A DNA stretch of 64,000 nucleotides from Hysterangium stoloniferum. Taxonomy: Eukaryota; Basidiomycota; Agaricomycetes; Hysterangiales; Hysterangiaceae. Below, one piece after another: positions 43,534-52,908 of this stretch. A model generated the notes under the pieces. The model saw only the letters and a list, made by a program, of their open reading frames with translations. It was not told where the DNA came from and did no database searches. The position numbers and the translations under genes were made by a program. The first letter of the stretch is position 1. Every line of letters begins with the position of its first letter. The stretch spans positions 105,332 to 169,331 of the forward strand of contig WHVD01000169.1 in the NCBI GenBank assembly GCA_015178975.1, in the 5' to 3' direction.

Positions 43534-46500
43534 ATGACTACCTTGCAGAAGATCAAGGATTACAAGTCGAGTACTGGAAGCACATACCAAGTCTTTCTGA
43601 GGCTACACAAAGACAACTATTTTACATGGAGTGCAAGTATGAAGACTGTACTCATATCCTTGAACCAGTGGAAAGTCGTAACTGGAGAATTGGCAGATCC
43701 CATATGTGCTAAATTGGATGCCCTGATGAAAGATGAATTGGAAATCGAAGAAGCCTGGGTGCTTCAAAAGAAGAGGGCATATAGCAAAATAATGTTGTGC
43801 ATAGAAGATGAACCAAGGGTAGCTATTATGACCAATGATAATCCTGCTGACACTTGGAATAAACTAAAAAATACTTATGGAACACGTCTTGCTTACAGCT
43901 GGGAAACATTACTCTCCGAACCTGTACGTATGAGGTACAATGGAACTGGAATAATCAAGTATAAGGCCCAAATGGATTCTATCTGAATCAAATTGTTAGA
44001 AGCAGGACATAGCATTGTGAACCCTGATTACCTCAGTCTTTTCATGAGCACACTCCTGGAAGACTTTGATATCATGTCGACAACAACTGACTATGACAAG
44101 GACACTGTTGAAGAAATCGTCAACAAGCTTCAACAAATTGAAATATGAAAATAAATATGTCCCGGTTTTGCAGACGGTTCTGCATTTCATGCTCAAAGTG
44201 ATACAAACCAGTCCTGGGGATGATTCCAATGCAGATGTGGGAACCTGGGATGAGGCAGGCCAAATAATAGAAGTTCACAAGGATGCTACGAGTGTGGAGA
44301 TTTGTCCCATTGGGTGTGAAATTGTCTGAAAAGGAAAAAGAAGAATCTTCAGCAATCAGGAGGACAATAAAAGCAGGATAAAGGGCTGGCAAATGCACCT
44401 GATAACCCATCAACCTCAGTTTTGAGCCAAGGGATGTTTACAGCAGTGGATTCAGTATTTTTTATGGGTAAAGACATGACTCAACACAAATATTTCCTGG
44501 ATTCTGCATCATCAGGACATTATGTGCCAAATATCCAGGAATTACACAATTTTATGGCATATAATGTGCCAAAGAAGATTCAAACAGTGAATGGTGGTTA
44601 CATTTACGCTAAGGGTGTCAGAACATTGAAATTGAATGTGTTGAGTTTTGGACTGGAATTCATAGGTGAACTTCCGAACATCGAATGGACACCTGAAGCC
44701 AAGGTGTGATTGCTGAATCCTGCACAGCTCTTTAAGGATGGCTATCAAGTTGATCTGAATATAAACGGTTCAAGAATTATTGACACGAATGGACAAACCT
44801 TAGGTGAAGCTGTCGAGAGAGGGAATGTGTACCTGTTCCAATTCAGGACAATTCCAGCCTCATCATCAATATGTGGATATACAAATTTATCAGAAGGCAA
44901 ATTACAAGAAAACTTGGACAACATACCTGTAGCGTATTCTACGAAATCGCCAAGCAACTTGATGTTATGGCATCAGCGATTGGGCCATCTACACACAGCT
45001 GCCATCCGAAATCTGGCACAGCATTTCACATCTGGAATAGAAATCAATTATTATGAAGAATTCAAAGCAGACTGTATTGCTTGAATTGAAGAAAACAACA
45101 TCAAATTCCATTTAAAACTGGCTGAACTCGAGCGATGCGACTTGGAGAACTCCTTCACATGGATTTGGCCAGACCGATGGAGACAATAAGCTTTGATAAG
45201 AAACATTATTTCATAATAATCATTGACGATTACTCATGCACTGTATGGATTGAAATGTTAGCAAGAAAATTGGAGGCTATTCAGAAAATATGAAAATACA
45301 TACAGAAACTCAAGATGCAGTTTGATGCGAAAGTCCAAGGTGCAATGACAGACAACAGGACCAAATTCATCAATTTAGAAATCAAGAGATATTTATCATC
45401 CAAGGGAATATCATTGTTCACATCAGTTCTTTATACACCTCAGCAAAATGGAATCATGGAAAGAGGTATACACACAATTTCAGAGGGGGGTCAATTGATG
45501 TTGTATTCATTGAAATTGTTCAAATTCCTTTGGTCAATAGCTGTCAAGATGATGGTGTACCTGAAAAACTGAAGTCCAACTTGAACAAACAATGGAAACA
45601 TGCCAATCGAACATGTTACCAGAGAGAGGCCAGATCTATCCCATTTACATATTTTTGGCAGTCCAGTTAGTGTCGCTATCCCCACACAAAAATGGCAGAA
45701 ATTGGACTCCATTCTAAAATGAGCTATATGGTCAGATATGAACCATACTCCACCAGTTACTTAGTATGGTATCCTGGGTCTAGATGTATTGAAAAGGTAT
45801 GAGATGCGATATTCCATGAAAATGCAATGACATTGTCATTACCAGTCCTGTATGGAGATGAAGGGCAATTTAGGAATATTGCAGATACAAAGAAAAATAA
45901 TGAACCTCAATTAAAGGTGATGCCAAATGAGCCACAGCCTAGGTTCATGATATGAATTCCTCCATGCCCAAGACCCACTGATAAAAAAGGAAAAGAAATC
46001 AATAAATCATCGGACCCATCACAGCTAGTTTCGAATGTACCTGATATCCCACATGGAATGACATGATCTGGACATACATGTACAAGAGAAATAGCTGGAA
46101 GTGCAATATTAGCAGATGAGGACAAATCTGGACATGATGATGGACTTATTATGTATTCCACCATAGGAAGTAATCTGATGATCCAAGAGGCACTTAATAT
46201 GCCAGGAGAGGAAGGAGCCACCTGGAAGAAGGCATGACAAATGGAATGGCAGAATATGTTGGATCACAAAGTGTTTGGACCACCCAAAGAACCACCACCT
46301 GGAATGTGAATGTTGAAGACAGGAAGTGTATGTCATCAAACGTACAAAAACGGTGAACTGGTGAAGTGAAAGGTTCAGATTGTCGTCAAGGGTTTTAGTC
46401 AGATTCCCAGTCTGCACTTTAATGAAACCTATGCACCAGTTATGAAGTGGGAAACATTCCGAATTTTACTAGCGCTTGGAGGAATAATGAATTCAGCTAT

Positions 46501-47720
46501 CTGTCAATTCAATGTAAAATTGGCATACTTACTGTACATGGGACAATGAAGGAGAAAGTTTGGGTTCAACAGCCAGAAGGATTTGAAGAACCTGGAAAGG
46601 AGTACCTAGTATTGCTATTATTGAAGGCCCTGTATGGCACAAAACAAGGAAGCAATGAGTGGAGAAAAACATTATACAATTTTATGGTTAAGGAACTTAC
46701 CTGGTACTGTTCTGACTTCGATAGTGCAGCATTCTTCAAAACATGGGATGATGGAAGTTGGGCCGTGGTTGCCTTTTAGGTGGATGATGCAACAGCTGTT
46801 GGTGACAAAAGAACAACTCTTAGATCTCAAAAAGGCATTTAGCAAATGATTTGGAATTTCGAGCGAAGGAGATGCTCACTGGATCTTGGGAACAAGTATT
46901 TGTCAGGACACTAATTTGAAGTGAGTATTTATATCACAAAAGGAATACATCGAAAACATGGCGAAGAAATTTAATGTACAGAATTCAAGACCAGTTTGGT
47001 CCCCTATTGCACTAGGAATCGACTTTCAATCTATTACACATCTGGAAACAGAAGAAGAAAGTGAGGAAATGGTGAAACTCCCATATCACGAAATCATAGG
47101 AAGCTTAATGTTCACTGCCATGGTATCACATCCCAATATTGCGTATTCTGTGAACAAACTATCACAATATTCATCAAACCCAGCGAGAGCACATTGGAAC
47201 TTAGTGAAACGAGTCCTCCAATACTTATATACCACCTGAGATCATGATCTTCGTTTAGGAGGAGGAGCACTTTGTTTACATGTGTACTCGGACGTGGATT
47301 TTTCTGGAAATACAAAAGACAGGAAGTCAACTGGAGGATATGTCGTATTCTAGGATCAGGGGCCGTATCTTGGTCTTCAAGGAAACAGTCAACAGTAGCC
47401 CTGTCTTCAATGGAAGCTGAATACATCGCTTTATCTGAAGCAGCATGTGAAGTTATGTGGACGAGACATTTTTTGGAGGAGTTGGATATTATTTATGAAG
47501 AACTGACAGTGATTTTTGAGGACAATCAAGGGATGATCGTGTTTGCTCATAATTGACATGCTCTACGAAGAATGAAACATATTGAAGTCAAATATCATTT
47601 TATTCAACACTTAATTGAGAACAGGACAATCCAACTTATCTATTGACACACAAAGGAAATGATTGCAGATATTTTGACAAAATCACTACCACTGTCGACT
47701 CATTCTTACCATACATGCTG
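43534..47720 (+). pseudogene. gag-pol: Copia C gag-pol polyprotein, multiple stops
   Basis: Gag begins MTTLQKIKDYKSS at 43534. A CCHC knuckle (CYECGDLSHW..NC) is read near 44285. The protease box FLDSASSGHYV is near 44495, the GAG-pre-integrase motif LMLWHQRLGHLHTA near 44960-45005, the integrase core near 45160-45480 (MTDNRTKF, QQNGIMERG), RT near 46447-46800 with the metal box reading VDDA after a TAG where Trp or Tyr is expected, and RNase H near 47285-47540 (SSRKQSTVALSSMEAEYIALS). TGA at 43984 and 44707 fit Arg codons. Other stops (TAG 46777) do not fit CpG change. Several frameshifts are present; nonfunctional. Confidence 0.88.
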
Positions 47721-47754
47721 ACTGGGTATTGGTACTTCAACACTCGAGGAGGAG

Positions 47755-47950
47755 TATTGAGATACAAGTGTTGAAGGTATAGGCACCGGAACAAGTGGAG
47801 CTGCACATATGATACAATAGGTGACGTGGTTTATGATGTGGCTTATGATGTATTGATACACTTAGTGGATAAACTTTATCCACCTGTACAATATATATAT
47901 ACAAGAATTAGTGTAATGAATAACAATTATTCACACTTGTTAAATCTTCA
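47755..47950 (+). repeat. 3' LTR of Copia C
   Basis: Starts TATTGAGATACA, ends ATCTTCA, 196 bp. Promoter-like TATATATATAC near 47893. Confidence 0.85.
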
Positions 47951-48180
47951 TTATCCCACCAGACATCTGCTTGGCTTGACAACTGGGACACATTTGTTGA
48001 AGAACTGGAAACTAACTTTAGACCCTATGATCAATCTGGTGATGCAGAAAATGAACTTATGATACTCAAGATGAAAGACAATCAACAAGTTTCCAATAAT
48101 CTCATTAAGTTCAATACCCTTGCTGTGTGCTGTGGTTGGGATGATTCTACCCCTCAGACACCATTTGTATATCACTAGAG

Positions 48181-49003
48181 GCACCCCAAGATTTTTGGAG
48201 ATGGAAAATCTGCAGAAAATCTTGCCATTTGGCTACATTTTCTAAGCATTTTTTGAACTGAAAAACTGTTTGAAATTTTTAAGTTTTATTAGGTTTTTCT
48301 GAGGCCAAAAATTGTATCTGAAAACCCTAAAAGTTTGCATCCAGAAATTCTGAGGAAACATTGTTGGAAATGGCTTATTTTTTATGGATTTTCTGAATAA
48401 GAAAACTTGTAAACAATCCTGTATTTTGTTAGGGTTTTTCCACCCAACAAAATCCTATGAAAAACTGTAATAATATGCCTAGAGAAACCAATTGAAAACC
48501 ATTTCTACTCAATTTTGCCCCTCAGGGAATTGAGTGAGAACTGTGATTTTCTACCTGAAAAAATCTTGAATGTTTTGTCAAGGGGAAAACCATAATGAAC
48601 TTTACAATATATTTTTGTGTGAAATCATTGAATAAGTATATATTTCAGCAAAGTTTTCCTTGGTCAATTCACAAATATTCAAAAGGCTACAGTGTGATTC
48701 ATTGGGATTTGCAATTGTCTGGAAGGATTCAGTGAAAATTGCAGCAATTTACAATTATTGAGTACAATTCAATATGATTCACAAATATTTGAGATACAAT
48801 GCAATTCACTGTGGTTTGTAATTGTTTGGCAAGATTAGTACAAATCACTGTGATTTATAGTATAAGTTAGTAAATACACTGCAGAGCAGACAATTGGCCA
48901 CTTCAATCATGCTCATATTCCACCAGCCACCACTGTCAACTCTTTGCAACTCTTAGAGTTTAAGGTGGATGGGCCCACTGTGGGTGACAGTATATTTCAT
49001 ATA
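48181..49003. other. AT-rich sequence, possible Gypsy D protease start at its end
   Basis: 48181-48890 has no supported gene. Around 48895-49000 a frame resembles a gypsy gag-protease linker (PPATTVNSLQLLEFKVDG), cut off by Tc1-3 at the TA 49002-49003. Weak. Confidence 0.3.
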
Positions 49004-49215
49004 CAGTGAGGGACAAAACCCTTCCAATGATTTTTAGTTATGCAAAGATTCTTGAATAACTCAAGAACCACTGTAAATACAGACCTGAAATTTGGTGGTT
49101 GGTTAGGTCTATATGTTGTCTATATGCCCTTAAAATATTATGACATATGCATTACATAGTATTTCCCACACTATAAATAAAATAATAACAAAATCACATT
49201 GGAAGGGTTTTGTTT
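49004..49215 (+). repeat. Left TIR of Tc1-3
   Basis: Outer AAAACCCTTCCAATG near 49014; inverted inner copy CATTGGAAGGGTTTTG near 49197. Confidence 0.85.
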
Positions 49216-49967
49216 AATCATGTGACCTATCAAAATTAGATATATATATATAGCTGTTCACTTTCAACAACATTCCCACAACTCAACATTCTACACCATG
49301 AAAGCTGTTGCTCCTGCTCAGGTTAGCCACATTCTCACTTTGCTCAATCAGGGCAAGTCTGCTTCTCAGATCTCTGTAATCACTGGCAGAGGTCTGTCTA
49401 CTATATTCAGAATTCACTTTACCCATTGCCCATCACTTTCCAAAGCACCTGGTGGCTGTCCATGCAAGCTTTCTCCCTCAGATATTCATTATTCCATCCA
49501 ACAAATCACTTCTCAGAAGGCAGAACATGCTGCTGAGGTCACCAAAATCCTTCAAAATATGACTGGAGAGTCCATTTCATAGAGCACTCAAGAAGCTGGA
49601 ATGAGGGCTGTGGTGAAGAGAAAAAGGCCTTTACTCACTAAGAGGCATAGGAAGGCAAGGATGGACTTTGCTCTGGCACACAAGGACTGGACTGTGGATG
49701 ATTGGAAGAGGGTTGTTTGGTCAGATAGATGAGACAAAAATCAATCATTTGTGGTCAGATGGGAGGAAGTGGGTGTGGAAAAGGGCAGGAGAGGGGCTCA
49801 GTGATAGGCTGGTTGAGGATACAGTCAAGTTTGGAGGAGGAAATCTGATGTTGTGGGGCTGTATGTTAGGGAAGGACCAGGATATTCCACCAAGATTGAT
49901 AGAAGGGTGGATGCTGACCTTTATGTTAGCATTCTGGAAGATGAACTTCAAGCAACCATGGAGTATT

Positions 49968-50173
49968 TGTTGAATGAGTAATGGTTGACCTGGATATATT
50001 AATATCTTACTGATGACTAATCATCTCAGTAGTAACTGGTTCTTAATAGAACTACTCTTAATGGCCTGATAGCTCAGGGGTTAAGAGCACTAGACATGTA
50101 ATCCAAACTTAGTGGTCGCTGGTTCAAATCCAGCTCAGGTCAATATTTTCACCCTGCTTATGTAATTCTTACA
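49968..50173 (+). mobile_element. 206-bp LTR-ended insert carrying a tRNA-like gene
   Basis: TGTTGAATGAG at 49968 to TTCTTACA at 50173 with GTATT on both sides (49963-49967, 50174-50178). Removing it and one GTATT restores the Tc1-3 transposase frame. TG..CA ends and a 5-bp duplication mean retroviral-type integrase. It is either a solo LTR or a minimal non-autonomous unit. It contains a tRNA-like sequence at 50063-50142. Confidence 0.8.
50063..50142 (+). tRNA. tRNA-like sequence (possibly tRNA-Thr derived), probably not a functional tRNA
   Basis: The 7-bp acceptor stem is complete (GGCCTGA with TCAGGTC, one G-T pair), as are the D arm (GCTC/GAGC) and T arm (GCTGG/CCAGC around TTCAAAT). Pol III A box TAGCTCAGGGG and B box GGTTCAAATCC match consensus. 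The anticodon arm is irregular: read simply, the loop CATGTAA gives anticodon TGT (Thr) but lacks U33 and the stem mispairs. An alternative CACTA/TAGTG stem would imply a longer loop or intron. The discriminator base is A. It lies inside an LTR-ended insert. Confidence 0.6.
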
Positions 50174-50539
50174 GTATTATGGCAAGAACACAGAAGATGT
50201 GGTCTTTCAGCAAGACAATGACCCCAAACACAAGAGCAAGAAGGCCACCAATTGGTTTAAAGACAATGGATTTGTGGTCATGGTATGGCCACCTCAGTCT
50301 GCTGGCCATAATCCGATTGAACACCTCTGGTATTACCTCAAAAAGAGGCTGGGAGAGTATGAAGTGGCACCCAAGAGTATCCATGAGTTGTGGGAGAGGG
50401 TTCAGACAGAGTGGGAGAAGATCCCTGCCTCTACTTTTCAGAACTTGATAGAGAGTATGTCTAGAAGGGTTGAGGCTGTTTTGAAGGCCAAGGGAGGCTA
50501 TACCAAGTACTAGATTGTTTGATTTGTGTTCTTTTTATA

Positions 50540-50751
50540 CCAGGGACAAAACCCTTCCAATGTGATTTTGTAATTATTTTATTTATAGCATGGGAAACAC
50601 TAATGCTTATGTCATAATATTTTAGGGGCATATAGATAACATATACACCTAACCAAACACCAAATTCCCAGTCAGTATCTACAGTGGTTCTTGAGTTATT
50701 CAAGAATCTTTGCACAACTAAAAATCATTGGAAGGGTTTTGTCCCTCACTG
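50540..50751 (-). repeat. Right TIR of Tc1-3
   Basis: Reverse complement of the left arm, with paired motifs at 50540-50562 and 50727-50751. Confidence 0.85.
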
Positions 50752-50753
50752 TA

Positions 50754-51344
50754 TATATAATATTCATCCTTCCTTCCATAACATCTAATTGGCATCATCC
50801 CACATATACTCCTTGTTCTTGATATCTTAAGCACACTCCCATGACCATTAACTGAACCTCTGCATGCAAACCCCTGCTGCTCATCACAGCCTTTGGCGCT
50901 ACTTCCTTGCTATGCCATCAAATTGTTAGACTGAACAGGAGAAAGAGAACATAAATTATGGTACAAGTTGATGCACAATGCTGCCACTCCTTGTGGACCA
51001 GTATCATGCAAGCTCACTGTTACAACATCATTGTCAAACTCCAGCTTGTGATCAAAACAATTCAAGGGCTCTCTAGTTAATGTAAGCTCACTAGCATTCA
51101 GGTTATAATCTTGTTGGCTTGCCAAGGAAGCAGTATCCAGTAACCTGAGTTCAGGGTCCACAATTACACATATGTACTGTCACACTTATGTACACTAGTG
51201 GGCATAACTAAAAACTCAGACACTTTTACCCTGTAACCATGACTTGCCCAGACACCCTTTTAAGTGTCCTGCAAGTTGTGACTGGGGTATCATCCCAGGC
51301 CTCTTGAAAAGCTTTCAACTAGAACTTGCAACAACCTTCTAGCT
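50754..51344. other. Unassigned segment with one protein-like minus-strand frame
   Basis: A minus-strand frame at 51161-50910 has even, ordered composition (REPLNCFDHKLEFDNDVV, SLHDTGPQGVAALCIN) typical of a real exon, but there is no ATG, recognised domain or splice partner I can support. The rest shows nothing. Confidence 0.3.
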
Positions 51345-51635
51345 TCATACTGTATAGTCGAAGCCCAAACTATCATCCACAACTACTCACACCTCACATT
51401 ACTTGTATCAACATCTCTTTTAACTCATTACTTCATCAACCTACCCTTTGGAATCATACTGTAAGGTCAATTCCATTCTCCCATAGCCATATTAACTATC
51501 CTATGGCTACTAAAGTCACTTAACCCTACTCTACTATATATATTGTACTTCAATAGTCAATATGTTATCTTGCCATACCTAGACAGTCAATATTCTTTGT
51601 ATATAGAGCAGTCAGAACTTCCACCACTCTTCACA
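51345..51635. repeat. Dispersed repeat, copy 2
   Basis: Relative of 11395-11640, with an extra segment near 51560-51585. Confidence 0.6.
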
Positions 51636-51639
51636 CTCT

Positions 51640-51716
51640 GAAACTCCATAGACATATTTCCAGGAAGTTTCTGGAATATCCACTGGAAATTCCACCCCAA
51701 GATCCAGAACTTAACA
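51640..51716. repeat. Possible gypsy LTR end relic
   Basis: Ends CCAGAACTTAACA, like the 3' ends of the Gypsy D-type LTRs. Only the terminal part is recognisable. Confidence 0.3.
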
Positions 51717-52008
51717 CCATGGAGGACTGAAAATGGAGACTTGATAATAGCAGAACAAAGGAAATTGGGAAAATGGAACAGGAGATAAAGACAAAGAATA
51801 CAAAACAACAGAAAAAAAGATAAATACTCTCAGGTGGCAAATGATGTGGTGAAGTGATACAAGGAATAATGGACTGACTTATGTTTTTCAGGTTTAGTGA
51901 ATCTACAAATGTATATAATGTATATAATTCTGAATAATGTAAACTTTAATCACTTTAAAATAAGTCTCTGAATGAGAATAAATGGGAAGCTGGAATGTAC
52001 AGAAGCCC

Positions 52009-52236
52009 TCAATATGACATGGTCACAGAAGGTAATACAAAAGTTATGGGATCAAGTATTTGAAAATGGTATTCCAAGATAGATATGACTCCTGATGTAG
52101 CATTTAAAGATATTATTATTGGTCCACCAGGTTGCAAAGTGACTGACAAAAGTTGTGAGGTGGTAGCATCATGGGGGCTTGCACCCCATGGGTCATAGCC
52201 TTGTAGCTTGTAATTGGGGATCATACTGCATGACAA
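52009..52236 (-). pseudogene. Unidentified protein-like frame
   Basis: About 75 codons, open from a TTG at 52236 to TGA at 52009, with ordered composition (QGYDPWGASPHDATTSQ, then LQPGGPIIISLNATSG). No ATG, motif or family recognised. Lies 20 bp from an LTR relic and may be an eroded exon of the neighbouring KDZ element. Confidence 0.25.
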
Positions 52237-52255
52237 AGTTGGTATGGAATGCTCT

Positions 52256-52694
52256 TGATAAAATAAACTGAAAGCCTGGGAATCACAGTATGAGAACTCT
52301 CTATATTGGTACTGAGAGTAGCTTAAGTAGAGTGGTGTAGAGACAAACCAGTAATATAACTAGGCTTCCAGTTGAGGTATCTACTCCTCAACTGGATGTT
52401 AACTTTTCAGCAAAAATATGACCAGACCTATAGAGGATGAGTGCAATACTGTCTGAGTGATATTGTTGGTTATAAATGCATGGGGGGTCACATGCGTAAC
52501 TATGGGGATTATATACTAATAACAAGAGTGCTAATTAATGTGAGAATTATTGCCCCCAGTCACTATACGACTCCAGCTGCTCGCTTTACCTGAAAATCTA
52601 ACACTGGACTAACTATATACTAGATTACATGGTCTGTGTACTGATATGTGCATAACATAGAACTAGAACACATGATCTATCTAATAATACTATC
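52256..52694 (-). repeat. Copia-type LTR relic split by a 207-bp solo LTR
   Basis: Related on the minus strand to the solo LTR 35755-36064. Ends are approximate and no target duplication was found. Confidence 0.55.
52397..52603 (+). repeat. Solo LTR (207 bp) nested in the relic
   Basis: TGTTAACTTTTC to AAATCTAACA with CTGGA on both sides (52392-52396, 52604-52608). The terminal inverted repeat is TGTTA/TAACA. Orientation undetermined. Confidence 0.82.
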
Positions 52695-52908
52695 ACAGAG
52701 GCCATGAACTGGTTGGATCCTATCAGTCACAAGATGAGATATGAAATCATGACTAATCATATGTTATCATATTCTAATAGCTCTACTGCACTTGGTGTGA
52801 TCAGAAGCATGAAATTCATCAACCACAAAGTGGGTTTACACAAAATAACCAGGTTCACAAATAGGACAATATGGTGCCAATTGACATGCAAAATCATATA
52901 CAATTATT

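Larger units (their letters stand above)
43282..47950 (+). mobile_element. Ty1/copia element C, full length, decayed
   Basis: LTRs of 191 and 196 bp (43282-43472, 47755-47950) with TTATC on both sides (43277-43281, 47951-47955). A tRNA-Met type primer-binding site (GGTTATGGTCCCCGG, 43473) and a polypurine tract (GAGGAGGAG before 47755) are in place. All Copia domains are recognisable in the order gag, protease, integrase, RT, RNase H, but many stops and shifts are present. It is the most decayed full-length element here. Confidence 0.92.
42796..48180 (+). pseudogene. gag: Gypsy D gag, split by Copia C
   Basis: A degraded gypsy gag follows the LTR (EPFSSNDLKKLKEFLLQC, VLSYLKDTTQDWF near 43090-43270), breaks at TTATC 43277-43281 and resumes after the duplicated TTATC at 47951 with WLDNWDTFVEELETNF and LMILKMKDNQQ (47970-48110). 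It is the same family as the Gypsy C and E gags. It ends in stops before 48180; the N-terminal MPPRR start seen in the relatives is lost. Confidence 0.75.
49298..50513 (+). pseudogene. Tc1-3 transposase (DDE), split by a 206-bp insert
   Basis: ATG 49298 opens a helix-turn-helix region (MKAVAPAQVSHILTLLNQGK, then PCKLSPSDIHY). TAG stops it near 49580. RAVVKRKRP follows, then VVWSD (first Asp, near 49715) with a 4-bp GATA-like duplication just after, then KFGGGNLMLWGCM. The insert 49968-50173 breaks the frame after ATMEY. It resumes with QQDNDPKHKS (second Asp, near 50215) and NPIEHLW (Glu, near 50310), ending TKY-TAG at 50511-50513. All catalytic residues are present. Confidence 0.9.
49004..50751 (+). 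mobile_element. Tc1-like DNA transposon 3, with a nested LTR-ended insert
   Basis: CAGTGAGGGACAAAACCC at 49004 and its complement ending at 50751, flanked by TA (49002-49003, 50752-50753). Arms of about 210 bp show the same outer plus inverted inner motif design as Tc1-1 and Tc1-2. Minus the 206-bp insert it is about 1.54 kb. Confidence 0.92.

Noticed and set aside
50063-50142. A functional nuclear tRNA gene
   Set aside because: The anticodon arm mispairs and lacks U33 in the simplest fold, and the locus lies inside a mobile insert.
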